A stretch of 64,000 nucleotides of DNA. It comes from Aurantiochytrium sp. KH105. Lineage: Eukaryota; Sar; Bigyra; Thraustochytrida; Thraustochytriidae. The stretch spans positions 1 through 64,000 of the forward strand of contig BGKB01000001.1 of the NCBI GenBank assembly GCA_003116975.1, written 5' to 3'. Positions 18,069 through 28,276 of the stretch are shown piece after piece. The notes below the pieces were generated by a model. It did not search any database and was not told where the DNA came from. It was given only the letters and a program-made list of their open reading frames with translations. The position numbers were made by a program, and so were the translations under genes. Within the stretch, counting starts at the first letter, position 1, and each line of letters starts with the position of its first letter.

Positions 18069-21000
18069 TCAGTCGCGGTCCGACACGAGGCCATTGCTGA
18101 CAATTTCCAAAATCTCATAAATGGCTTGTCGAACCTCACGATTGTCCACGAGTACAAAGCGATTCAAGATTGGCAAAAGCAGCAGCAAATGAGCCTTGCT
18201 TCCGCAACGCTCAAGTGTGGCGCGATCAAAGCGCTCTAAATACATTGGCGGGACTTCCTTGAACTCGACGTCGCGTAGTTTCTTTAGCATTGCCACGGCG
18301 TCGGCTTCCATTCGCGCCTGGTCTTCCGCCCCTCGTTGTTCCCAGGATTCCTCAAAAAAGGTCACTACTACTTGCTCGACGCCATGCAAAAGCGTCATCA
18401 ATATTTGCTGCGAGAGTTCGGAAGACCCCGAAGAACCATACGACGATAATGTCAAGAGGTGATCGAGACACACGCGGCCAATCATCAGACGATCCATGGC
18501 GGCGACGCTGGCATTAGTCTCGCCCTCCGCATGCTTGCTGGCGCCGCTCCACGCGTCCTGCAAAGTACATCCGCTTTGAAGCAGATTGAAGAGCTGTGCC
18601 TGGACGTCACTCGGGACACAAGAAGCTACCACAAGAGGCCGCGCCTCCTCCATGACTACATCCAGCAATGCGAGTGCTTCCCTTGTCGGAATGTCGACAC
18701 GCTTGGCAAAGACCTGGCTTGTGTGGCGGGCTTGGCCTAGCATCAGTGCATGCAACATGTCCAAAAGACTGATCCAGATGTCTTGAACTCGTGACGCTGC
18801 CCATCCGCAAGTGGACAGAGACCTCAAACCGAATTTGACGATGGGCTGCAACGACGCAAGGTCCCAGGCAGGTATATCTTCTGGCACCGCGTTATCAACC
18901 TCGCCAGACGCGAGCGAAAGCACTTCCCGTACGGTATCTTCAAAGACCAGCGCACGAGCTGCTGAAGGAGCATGACGCTCAAAGTGCAGAACAAAGAGCT
19001 CCCTCGACTTGTCCGCAAACCCTGTCGAGTAGCCATGTCCATCTGAATCTCCACGCGCAAAGGCACGCAGCACATTAAAGACAATGGGCCACATGGCATC
19101 CTCCAACGGAGGAAGGCTTTCTACGAGCCGCATTACAGCGCGCTCTAGACTTGTCAGATGCTTTGAGCGTGCCGCAAAGCACTCCAAGAGACGTTGGATG
19201 AGATCAAGAACCGCAGTCATGACCTCGCGGCTCCGCAGCATGCCAGACCCCGTATTGTTGGAGTACAAATCGCAGATACCGTTCACAAGCTCTGTTGCCA
19301 CCTCGGCTGAGGCCACTCCGCTCAAGCTCATTGTCGTCGGGTCCCCAGAAGTCGGCGTTGTCTCAGTCGCCACGCCTCCTCCGCCTCCTCCTCTTCCCTC
19401 AGCAGCCTGATCCACACGTGCCGTGATGCCCTCGTACACATCCCACACGAGCGTCCAGAGCTCGTGAACTGGCGTGCCCGCCGGCAGCACAAGCGTTCCA
19501 TTGGGTATTTTTCCTGCCGAAGAGGACGAAGAGGACGACGACGAAGCAATGGAGGATTTAGACGTCATTGAAGATGCTGCCTCAGCCGCTGCCAATTGCG
19601 CCGGACTAAGATTATCCACGCGTACTAGCGCACCATTGATGACTTGCATACCCACGGCAGCATAGCGCGCCTTGGAGCTCCCCGTGACGAGCGCGCCGAG
19701 TTCTTGCAGGGAGCGCGCGCAAGCGACGCCGACTTTTGCAGGCGGATGCTTGATCATCACGCCGCGGATCGTCTCCAAAATAATCTCCCAACTTTTCAGC
19801 GACCAATTCGTGCCGCCGGAGTATTGCACACATGCACGCACCACCCGCGCCGCGCCCTGAATTGCCGTCACAATAGTCTCGCGCCATTGCTTCTCAAGGG
19901 TATCTAGTGAGTGATGGACTTGCGCGCGCTTCTGACTTAAACGGCCAAGAACCTCGCCGTGGACTTGATCCGACGAAGCCTGCGAGCCTCTTGCAATGAT
20001 CTCATTCAAAAGCGGAAACACGATGCCCAATGTGCACGTTCGCCAAGAGTCCCTGGTCAACTTTTGCGCAGACGCAACGATAATCGAGCACAATGTGCGC
20101 ACCGCGCAGCTGCGCACCTCTGGCCGCTGATCGAGACTGAGCACAGCCAGCTGCTCCATGCAAAAGAGAAGCAACGTGTTACACTCGGCCAGATCCGCCG
20201 ACGTGTCCCCGGCCTTTTGGGCAGCTGCTAGTTCTGGACATGCACGCTGTACGTGATCGCACATGGTCCATAGCATGGTGATGGACGTCAGACTGATGTT
20301 TACGTGAGGCTCCTGCTGTCCAAAGGCGCAAATGCAGAGCGCCAGCTCTTTCTTATGCTGCAAAGAAAGACCAGGCAAAAAGTCGTCAACAATGAGCTGC
20401 ACGGATTTAAAGGCAGTCGGCACAAGCCTTTCGACATCCGAGCGCTTATAGTCTGGGACAGAAAAGCTCTCCGCGTCTGTCTTCGCCTTGACCACCCCTG
20501 TGACGCGACTGAGCTCCGCAATGAGTATGCGCCAGCCGCCACCCAGCAAATGCCCGCACGTGCCAATGATGCGGCCCATTGCCTGAATAGTGGCTTCTCG
20601 CGCATCAATGTGATGAGAGCGCAAAAGATGGGCAAAGCCTTCAATCAATTCCACTTGCAAACTGCTCGGCGGCGGGTACGAGGTCGGCACCGCCGCCGAA
20701 CCGTCTGCTCCCTTGCGCCCAATGCTTTTCACTGGTCTTGGCACAGAAGCCTCGCTGGATGCATTTGTACCCAGACCTCGTTGCACGGAAGCTTCGGGGG
20801 CAACTGGAGCAAGGAGCCCGCTCTTGCTACGAGGTGGATACGAGCTTTCAGCACCGTGCTTGGCCTCGCGTGAGCTTCCGCTCGCTTCGTTGCTAGCGTC
20901 TTTCGAGAGTGCCTCTCCGTTCGGTCCTCCTTCGAATAGCAGTGCGCTCGTGACGAGCTCTTCCATTGCATGCACGCCATACAAGCGCAATTTGGGATCA

Positions 21001-24000
21001 CTCTTGCTGGCTACCGTTGAAAGAACATTTTGCGTCATTTCCCAGAGCAGACCGATGCGAAACATGTTGAGTTTCGTCGTCTCCACAAGTTTTTCGATGG
21101 CAAATGGCGGGTTCCGGTAGGTTGCACGTGCAATAAAACCGTCGATGACGCCCGCTTCGGTTCCTAGTCCAGTGCCCATGGCGCTCGGCGGTGTGCTTGA
21201 TCGCGCAGGCGGAGTGAGCGATCGGCCATTGCGGCCCCTCGCGCTTGGACTCGAGTCGTTCGGAGCTCCGGCCCGCGAGTTTGACAATGATGGTACCGTG
21301 GACAAGGACGAGGATCTTGGTCCTGAGGGCATTCGTGGAGAAGGATGTGTCCCAGCCGCCGGGTCATGATGCGCTGAAGGGTGAAAGTCTTTGTGATGTT
21401 CCAAAGTGAGGTCAATACCAAGATCGGGCATGTCACCTTCATCGTCAGACGCCAGGCCATCGGGGTCCTCTTCGCCGTCGTAAGTTACTGATGTCAGAGT
21501 GGCAGTGGCGGCATCGGCAAGGGTGTTCGTAAAGCTCATGACCGTAGATGAAATCCACCCCTCGCTTTCGCCTTGGCGCAGACGTGAAGGCAGCACGGTT
21601 GGCGCGGAAGAGTCGGCGCGCTGATGAGCAGTACCTGATCGCGAAGGTGAGCCGGTCGGGGCTGCTGTGCGCATTGTCTCGGTGTGCGCGAGGACAGTAA
21701 AACTCAGCTGGGTAAGAGCGGTCTGGATGTGAATGAGTGCGTCTTCGTCCAAATATTTGGTCGAGTTGAAAAGAAAGCGAAGCATCGACTCAACAATTGC
21801 CATTTCGTCGTCGACAAGATGCCACTCTGATTCATTCGACATGGCAGAGGAGGAGCCTCCGGGACCATGACGCGCGTCCCCCGGTCTAGGGCCCATGCCT
21901 GTAACGTGAACTGTCCCCGAAGTTGTGAGTTTCTTTTCGATTGCAACGCAAAACATAATGTGGTCGAGCTGCTCGAATGTCTCGAGCACAATATGCCAGG
22001 CGGTGCCCAGAATTGAGCCCAAGCCATGAGCGATGTTGAACAGGGCCTTGAGAGCTTGCAGATGCTTGGGTTCAAGTTCTTTTCCGCTTCGAGAGAGCAC
22101 AGACATTTGCTGCGGTACAATCGCCGCCGAAGAGTGCCAATTGGGGAGCGAGAAATTGCACAGCGACAGAATGAACGCATTGCGAGCCTCGACGAGCTCC
22201 ACAATGCCGCAGGTATTGGTCATGGACATGTAGGCCTTGAGAATAAACTGCACAACATTTTCATTGTTGCAACTCTGGAGAAGCAACGCCAAAGCGCGCA
22301 GCATTGGCTCCCAGCAGATAATCATCATTTCACGAACCGTGTCACGCCGCATAGCATCTTCGCGGATTTGATCTCGTACGTCGACAGAATCCGCGGGGTC
22401 CGAGGGCGGCCTCGTTTTCCCTAGCTCTGGCGTGTTTAAGCGCAGAGTCGGTGACCCAGACCCGACCGAATCATCGTCAGCTCCGGCCAAGAACAGTGAG
22501 GAAGATTTTTTCGCGAGCAACGGGGGCGAGCTCGCACTGTCGCTTCGACGCGAATTGACTTTACCAATATGCACCACGGATGCGACCATGGGCTGAGAAT
22601 TGCTTCCGCTTGCTCCGCTGCCGCCGCCTCCGCCGGCACCACCGCCGCTACCGTTATTTCCGCCGCTGAGAATACAGTTCGAGAGCGCCATTCCATCCGC
22701 AATGGAGGCAAGGCACTCTGCAGCCAAAAGTGTGACGAGTGAAACGCTCAGGTTGCTGGGCGGGGCTTCCTCACTTAGAAGGTCGAGACCTTTGGTGGGT
22801 CGCGCTGCGATGGCATCGATGCCTTCTGCGACATTTGGATCCTTGACGACGACACTGACGAGCTTGCAGAGAGCGTCGACGACGCAAATAAAGACGGATC
22901 GTGGCGGTTCGCTGTGCGCCGATCCATTCGTGGCTTGCGCTTCGTCTTCCTCTGCGGCAGCCACGGCTGCCATGGCAAACGATGAAGAGTTGGCAACCGC
23001 ACTAGAATGCGACGCCTTAGGAAGGTCGTCGATGATTGGCATTATGATTTGCTGCAATTCGCCCAGCAAGTCCTGACGAGAAAGTAAAATGTTGAGCGTC
23101 TCGAGCGTGAGCACGCGGTGCCACAATGGTGTCACGTATCGAGGTTTGGCCAGACCCGAGGCGCCCGGGTCGTCATCGAGCATATCAAGCAGCGTCTTGA
23201 AAAGTGTCTTGACGTCTTGCGCGGGAATGACAGTGCGCAGCTCGCACAAAAGCACGACAACAGTACGGAGCATGCGCACCATGAGTTGCCAATCGCAGCG
23301 GCCACCAAAAGCGCGCTCCAGTACGGGGCAGATTCTCGTCCGAACAAAGTTTGCGTACGGCCCCGCTTCATCGCCAAGGAGGAAGAGCGACGCGTGATTG
23401 GATAGAATCGTTTCGAGTAACTCGAGCGCCAAACTTCGAGGCATGCGCCGGATTGCACTCGGGGCCCCGAACTGCTGTTGGCGCTGCGGATCACGGGAGG
23501 CATCCATGTCGGGAAGGCTTGCGTGTCCACCACTGTTCGAAGCCAGATGGGTCCCTGCGGCTCCAATGGCCTCGCTTCCACTGATTGGCCCTGCAGATCC
23601 AGATCGCCCAGAAGTACCTGTGCGAAAGAAAGGCGAGATGCGTCCTGACGCGGACGTTCCCGTAGAGCTACCGCTACTTGTGCTCGAGCCGTACGACGCC
23701 ATGGATGCGGAGCGAGAAGGAAGGCTTCCCCCGGCAGCACCGCGCTCGATAATTTGGGTGAGCTCCTCAAGAAGGTGCATGGCGCTCACGCTATTCTGCG
23801 CGAGGTTGCGAGACTGCAGCGGCGAAAGCGTCGTTGGATCTTCCTTTGCAGCTTGTTCGACGCGCTCAAAGACGCTTGTGAGAATCTGTGTGAGCGCCGC
23901 AGACGCAAGTCCTGGATCTTGGTCATAAATTGAGCAACACAGACCGACTGTCTCAAGCAGAAGATCCTCTTGAACAGGATGCACCTTGGACATGATGAGC

Positions 24001-24401
24001 AGCGGCAGCGTCTGCACGACTTTGACTTCAATATCCTTGTAGTGTCGAACCTCGCGCTGCGCCTGGATGCGCAGAACGTGCATGACATGAAGCCGCTCGT
24101 CGGGGCCAAGCGCATCCGCATGGAGGAGACGCTGAATGGAGCTGAGAGCCACGACTACGAGTTTAATAGGAGCATTGTGGTGATTGCAAGCGAGCAGGAA
24201 CGGCCGAAAGACATCCTCAAGACGACCTTGTACAGGTTCACCCTGCGCGACCTTGTCGGCAAAGCTTGCGTATTCGGATCTCGCGGCAGTGAGCTTTGCG
24301 AGACCAATTTGCGCGGCCTCTCTCACAGCAGATAGACTGCGGCCCGCCTCGTTTGCGAGCGTGCGCAGATCATTCTCCAGCTGCGTGATTGTGCCCGACA
24401 T
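18069..24401 (-). CDS. MON2: MON2 homolog (large Arf-GEF-related endosome/Golgi scaffold)
   Basis: A single-exon 2,110-residue protein starting at the ATG at 24401. The N-terminus (LENDLRTLANEAGRSLSAVREAAQIGLAKL) is the DCB domain of MON2 and BIG/GBF proteins. HUS-type and MON2 C-terminal helical-repeat regions follow, with low-complexity Ser/Gly inserts (for example the Gly-rich run near 22620-22680). The catalytic Sec7 domain of true Arf-GEFs is absent, which is normal for MON2. Family members work with Dopey and flippases in endosome-to-Golgi traffic on membranes. The length is somewhat above the ~1,650-1,720 residues of animal MON2, mainly through inserts. A 1.27-kb spacer separates it from divergent TFIIH p62. 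Confidence 0.85.
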   Translation of the reverse strand: MSGTITQLENDLRTLANEAGRSLSAVREAAQIGLAKLTAARSEYASFADKVAQGEPVQGRLEDVFRPFLLACNHHNAPIKLVVVALSSIQRLLHADALGPDERLHVMHVLRIQAQREVRHYKDIEVKVVQTLPLLIMSKVHPVQEDLLLETVGLCCSIYDQDPGLASAALTQILTSVFERVEQAAKEDPTTLSPLQSRNLAQNSVSAMHLLEELTQIIERGAAGGSLPSRSASMASYGSSTSSGSSTGTSASGRISPFFRTGTSGRSGSAGPISGSEAIGAAGTHLASNSGGHASLPDMDASRDPQRQQQFGAPSAIRRMPRSLALELLETILSNHASLFLLGDEAGPYANFVRTRICPVLERAFGGRCDWQLMVRMLRTVVVLLCELRTVIPAQDVKTLFKTLLDMLDDDPGASGLAKPRYVTPLWHRVLTLETLNILLSRQDLLGELQQIIMPIIDDLPKASHSSAVANSSSFAMAAVAAAEEDEAQATNGSAHSEPPRSVFICVVDALCKLVSVVVKDPNVAEGIDAIAARPTKGLDLLSEEAPPSNLSVSLVTLLAAECLASIADGMALSNCILSGGNNGSGGGAGGGGGSGASGSNSQPMVASVVHIGKVNSRRSDSASSPPLLAKKSSSLFLAGADDDSVGSGSPTLRLNTPELGKTRPPSDPADSVDVRDQIREDAMRRDTVREMMIICWEPMLRALALLLQSCNNENVVQFILKAYMSMTNTCGIVELVEARNAFILSLCNFSLPNWHSSAAIVPQQMSVLSRSGKELEPKHLQALKALFNIAHGLGSILGTAWHIVLETFEQLDHIMFCVAIEKKLTTSGTVHVTGMGPRPGDARHGPGGSSSAMSNESEWHLVDDEMAIVESMLRFLFNSTKYLDEDALIHIQTALTQLSFTVLAHTETMRTAAPTGSPSRSGTAHQRADSSAPTVLPSRLRQGESEGWISSTVMSFTNTLADAATATLTSVTYDGEEDPDGLASDDEGDMPDLGIDLTLEHHKDFHPSAHHDPAAGTHPSPRMPSGPRSSSLSTVPSLSNSRAGAPNDSSPSARGRNGRSLTPPARSSTPPSAMGTGLGTEAGVIDGFIARATYRNPPFAIEKLVETTKLNMFRIGLLWEMTQNVLSTVASKSDPKLRLYGVHAMEELVTSALLFEGGPNGEALSKDASNEASGSSREAKHGAESSYPPRSKSGLLAPVAPEASVQRGLGTNASSEASVPRPVKSIGRKGADGSAAVPTSYPPPSSLQVELIEGFAHLLRSHHIDAREATIQAMGRIIGTCGHLLGGGWRILIAELSRVTGVVKAKTDAESFSVPDYKRSDVERLVPTAFKSVQLIVDDFLPGLSLQHKKELALCICAFGQQEPHVNISLTSITMLWTMCDHVQRACPELAAAQKAGDTSADLAECNTLLLFCMEQLAVLSLDQRPEVRSCAVRTLCSIIVASAQKLTRDSWRTCTLGIVFPLLNEIIARGSQASSDQVHGEVLGRLSQKRAQVHHSLDTLEKQWRETIVTAIQGAARVVRACVQYSGGTNWSLKSWEIILETIRGVMIKHPPAKVGVACARSLQELGALVTGSSKARYAAVGMQVINGALVRVDNLSPAQLAAAEAASSMTSKSSIASSSSSSSSSAGKIPNGTLVLPAGTPVHELWTLVWDVYEGITARVDQAAEGRGGGGGGVATETTPTSGDPTTMSLSGVASAEVATELVNGICDLYSNNTGSGMLRSREVMTAVLDLIQRLLECFAARSKHLTSLERAVMRLVESLPPLEDAMWPIVFNVLRAFARGDSDGHGYSTGFADKSRELFVLHFERHAPSAARALVFEDTVREVLSLASGEVDNAVPEDIPAWDLASLQPIVKFGLRSLSTCGWAASRVQDIWISLLDMLHALMLGQARHTSQVFAKRVDIPTREALALLDVVMEEARPLVVASCVPSDVQAQLFNLLQSGCTLQDAWSGASKHAEGETNASVAAMDRLMIGRVCLDHLLTLSSYGSSGSSELSQQILMTLLHGVEQVVVTFFEESWEQRGAEDQARMEADAVAMLKKLRDVEFKEVPPMYLERFDRATLERCGSKAHLLLLLPILNRFVLVDNREVRQAIYEILEIVSNGLVSDRD

Positions 24402-25673
24402 TGGTTTTGAGTTTATTCTGTGCCGTCTTTGTCGATCGCCTTTCGAGAAGGTCGCTCTTGCTGCTGCTACTGCTGCTAGGCTACGAGTCTTTAACACCTT
24501 TGAGGATTGCGATGTCAGCGGGCTCTGTCACTTTGCCGACGTGGCGATTCGAGCCTGCTGGGCCAGAACAAAGCCCAGTTTGGCGGCTTTTCCAAGACAC
24601 CGCGCAAGTAAAGGCTTGTATCACCGGTGTTTCGCTCGCTTGCGCTGGCGTCGCCTTGCGTCTTCCCTCTCTTTATATATATTGCGCGCACGTGAGGCGC
24701 CGACGTGGTGCCGCTGTCCTCGGCGACGAGAGACGATGAGTCAACTCAAGTCCAGTTGCTGCTGTATGCTCTAATTTCGAACGTGTTGAGCAGCCGCGGC
24801 ACGGCCTTCGTAGCAAGGGATGCCGGCCGGCCCAGGCGCCGCGGTCCTGGCCGGGCCGAGGTCCCGGTTCTCCCTTGCCCTTCCGCGCCTGGCGCTCGCC
24901 TCGACTCGCCTCCGCGCAGGCCCTCGCAGGCCCCGGCGCAGCCGCGCGAAGAGGGACGAGGATACGAGTTTGACTGTGAAGCCTTTTTGAAATGCCTTTT
25001 TTTTGAAACCATTCTTCGCTTGCAACATCGTTTTGAAAAGAAAGCGTGGTTTGAAAAAGCAAGGAGCACCGCGCAAAAGAGCATTGTTTGAAAGAAACCC
25101 GCGACGGCTCGGGCCTGGCAGACCTGGGCGCGCAGAACCTTGACGCGGACGCGGGCGGGCGCCGCGACCGGGCGAGAGACGTCGCGCGGGGACGAGACGA
25201 GGCAAGGCCAGACGAGGCCAGACGAGGCCAGCGGGAAAAGGAGACTTTCGGCGCCGAGGTGCGAGGAGCAAGCAAGATAAGATAAGATCCCGGCCAGCCT
25301 CGCCGCGGCAAGAGCGCAGCGGCCGACGCGCGAGATTGGCGTGGCGCGAAGGAGCAGGGGAGTAGCGCAGGCAAGCGAACGAGCGAGCAACCGAGCGAGC
25401 GAACGAGCGTAAGATCTTGTGGTAAAGGTAGATCAGAACCTGTTGAAAAGCCGAGGCTGAACGTGTGTCTGAGGCGGTGACTCTCCCCAAGCCACTCGAC
25501 AAGAATCTGTGCTTTCCAGCTTGTCGGTGCCGCAAACAAAGCCAAGTCAAGCCAAGCCAAGCTAGACTTGATCTGGAGTCGAGACTAGCTTGACTGCAGG
25601 CAGCACGCAAGCGAAATATCAAGAGTCCGTGTCTGGCCTCGGGTGTCCCATCTCTATACAAGCGAAAGAGAAC
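24402..25673. other. divergent promoter region, MON2 / TFIIH p62
   Basis: A 1.27-kb GC-rich spacer. A TATA-like TTTATATATAT lies at 24672-24682 beside GCGCGCACGTG. Near 24990-25090 is a cluster of TTTGAAA elements. Long minus-strand frames (for example 24673-25682) overlap each other in all phases, are Ser/Arg/Pro-rich, and are best explained by base composition. Confidence 0.5.
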
Positions 25674-27731
25674 ATGGTGCAATATGAGTACAGCGATGTG
25701 AAGCTACGCGCGGGCAAGACGTGGGTGTCTGGGCTGCTCAAGGTTTCAGACGGCAACGGTGAGGAGGAACTCCGACTCTCGTTTACTCCCACAGACTCGA
25801 CAGAGACGCAACATGGGTTCACCGCAACGAGAAGCGAGCTCATGGACGAGAAACTCGGTAACAACATCTCCGAGTACTTTGTGCAGGTGCTTCGGTCAGT
25901 GACAGGGCGTAGCAAGCCCAAAAAGTGCATTTTTAACTTCGGAGCGCGACAGAATGCTGCGCGGACCGTAGTCACTGAGCTTAACCAGGCCGCAATGGCG
26001 GCTCGAAGCGGCGCTCAGACGCCGACCTCAATGCCCGGTGGGAGCGCCGCCGGTGGCTCTCCAGCGCACGCCTCGGAAGGCGCCGAGTACTTTGAAAAGT
26101 ACGGTCGCCCAAAGGACCTGAACGCTGCGCTCGCCGACATCGAAGATGACCCCAACGTGTCCGCACAGACAAACTTGGCGCGTCGCCAACTTCTGGAAGT
26201 CAGTCCTGATTTACTCGATGTCTACCTTGCGACAGTGCCTGATGTAATGACAGCAAAAGAGTTCTGGGAGGCGCGCGAGAGTCAGGTCACGGAGGAACAA
26301 CGCGCTGTAATGCAGTCTCGCGGGCTGTCCACCGGACTGACTGCAGACGTGGAACCCACGGCGGTGAGCCAAGATGAGATCACCTATGTTCTTACTCCCG
26401 AGGTGATCAAGCGGATATTCCTCGAGCATCGCCGTGTACATCGACTGTATCAGGAAAAGGTGCAAAGCAGCAAAGAATACACCGAGGAGCGCTTTTGGCA
26501 CTTGTACTTTTTTTCCAAGTACCATCCGCCAATGTGGAAGATTGGACCCGAGATGCTTGCCAGCGACGACGTTCAAGCTGCGATCACGCTCTTTGGTGAC
26601 TTTAATGATGATGACGATGACGCACGTGAAGAAGGTGCCACGAAGAAACACAGTCTGTCTTTGGACAATCGTGGCAACCATCCTCATGATTTGCCCCAGG
26701 TGGCCCCCAGCGTTGATTTGCTAGAAACACTCAACGATAGTGCCCGCGGCACCGCGAGCGAATTAGCCGCTGTTGGCATGGCTGAACGTGCCGGCTTTGG
26801 AATTGTGCAGCGTGACCCGGCTGAACCAGAGAAGGAGGCCAAGACTCGCCGCAAGCTACAGCGTCTCGGCCGCAAGGTCACCATCGAGGACGTCAAACGG
26901 CTCGATGCGCTCCCTGCAGAGTCAGGGCCGCTCATGTCTCGATACAATCGGCACGCTCAAACAGTCTTGCCCGACGAGGAGAGCGAAGGTCATCGACTTC
27001 GTGCGGCGAAGCGAATTCGCCGCATGGAAGAGTCTGAGCGCCAGGCGGATATTCTTCGCGATCTCGAAGAAGCCGGTGGCATCAGGCACGGTCCGCAACC
27101 AGTCCCGCTCGAGCTCAATGCGCAATCCAATGCATACCTTGCGGTTGGCGGTGGAGGACAGCAAATCCGTCGTGCGACATCGAAACCCGAGACGGATGCC
27201 GGCGCAGGGGAGGGCAGCGCGGAGCCTGTCAACGCGACCGTCGGTAATTGGACGGCAGGCGAGCTGCGCACCCTTTTGCCAAAGTCACAGGTGGCACTGG
27301 ACGTGCTTCAGCACGTGATTGGTTCGCACAACGAGCGGCGCGGTGACGAAAACTTTACGGAGCTATCACAGCTTCCGGATCACGAGGAGCTCTTGCGCGT
27401 CTTTCGCGCCTGTAATGAGATTCGACGGCAGTTTTGGACCTCCTTTCAAGAGCTGGTCAAACATCGTGACCCGCGAGCGCAGAGTGGACTTTTGCGTCGC
27501 GTCAAGACAATTGTTGAAAAGCTTGGCATTATTCAGGAACGTAACGAGGAATTTCGCAACTATACGCGCGGACAAGGTAACCGCGGTGTGGCGATGCTAC
27601 TTCTTCAGATCCGTGATCAGCTACAGCGCGCTCTCGATACTTGGCGCAAGTATGATACCAAGGTATTGGCCAAGCTGCCTCCGACAAGTGCTGCCACGCC
27701 GCCAGCAGCTTCGGCTCCAGTTGCAACCTAG
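25674..27731 (+). CDS. GTF2H1: TFIIH core subunit p62/TFB1/GTF2H1
   Basis: A 685-residue protein starting at the ATG at 25674; the upstream extension lacks an ATG. Residues ~1-110 form the PH-like p62 N-terminal domain (VKLRAGKTWVSGLLKV ... KKCIFNF). Two BSD domains follow: one around LNAALADIEDDPNV to ATVPDVMTAKEFWEA, the second around YVLTPEVIKRIFLEH to ERFWHLYFFSKYHPP. The C-terminal helical region ends in a Pro/Ala tail. p62 anchors TFIIH through XPD/p44 and p34 contacts and binds activators and XPC/XPG in transcription and nucleotide excision repair. Domain order is complete and length is near the family's upper range. Confidence 0.92.
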   Translation: MVQYEYSDVKLRAGKTWVSGLLKVSDGNGEEELRLSFTPTDSTETQHGFTATRSELMDEKLGNNISEYFVQVLRSVTGRSKPKKCIFNFGARQNAARTVVTELNQAAMAARSGAQTPTSMPGGSAAGGSPAHASEGAEYFEKYGRPKDLNAALADIEDDPNVSAQTNLARRQLLEVSPDLLDVYLATVPDVMTAKEFWEARESQVTEEQRAVMQSRGLSTGLTADVEPTAVSQDEITYVLTPEVIKRIFLEHRRVHRLYQEKVQSSKEYTEERFWHLYFFSKYHPPMWKIGPEMLASDDVQAAITLFGDFNDDDDDAREEGATKKHSLSLDNRGNHPHDLPQVAPSVDLLETLNDSARGTASELAAVGMAERAGFGIVQRDPAEPEKEAKTRRKLQRLGRKVTIEDVKRLDALPAESGPLMSRYNRHAQTVLPDEESEGHRLRAAKRIRRMEESERQADILRDLEEAGGIRHGPQPVPLELNAQSNAYLAVGGGGQQIRRATSKPETDAGAGEGSAEPVNATVGNWTAGELRTLLPKSQVALDVLQHVIGSHNERRGDENFTELSQLPDHEELLRVFRACNEIRRQFWTSFQELVKHRDPRAQSGLLRRVKTIVEKLGIIQERNEEFRNYTRGQGNRGVAMLLLQIRDQLQRALDTWRKYDTKVLAKLPPTSAATPPAASAPVAT

Positions 27732-28276
27732 GCTTAGGTCGAAGCCTGAAATTTAATCTTATCTCGTTGTACGCTGGTGCTGCTTTGCTTATGGACACCA
27801 TGGTATAAACGTTCAATGACAACGTTGACAATTTCCAAAGTATGACCAAGCGGCGTAACCAGCAAAGAAGACGATGCAAATGCACCACGTCTACCATGCA
27901 TCGTCCAACAAGTTTCAGCCTTTTCAACCTCGCGCCAGCAAGCCAACGCCACGTGTACAACTACGGAAACGCCCAAAGGAAAAACGCACGACGCGTTTCG
28001 TACAAGGTCGATGCGAACACAGAACACAGCAAAATGCGAGAGTCATCTGAGATCCATTCACTCTGTGAGACTTTCTCCCCAAGAAAAGAATGATCAAGAC
28101 TGACAGTGAAGCAGCAATTGAAAACGAGCGAGAGAACGGAACAAAAGGTCTCATTGATGATACTAATTATAAAATGGCAAATGAAGCGTCCAACGTGGCA
28201 CTTGCCTGCTCTCACCATATTCAAGACATGACTCCGGTCCCTAGCTAATGTTATAACGACGAGAGATGGAGTCGGC
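27732..28276. other. convergent 3' spacer, TFIIH p62 / fucosyltransferase-like
   Basis: 545 bp between the two stop codons. Only short, non-conserved frames are present; I see no gene or clear repeat. Confidence 0.5.

Noticed and set aside
24673-25682. Minus-strand frames of 200-300 residues between MON2 and TFIIH p62
   Set aside because: Three phases are open at once with low-complexity Ser/Arg sequence; this is a GC-rich promoter region with no domain or start support.
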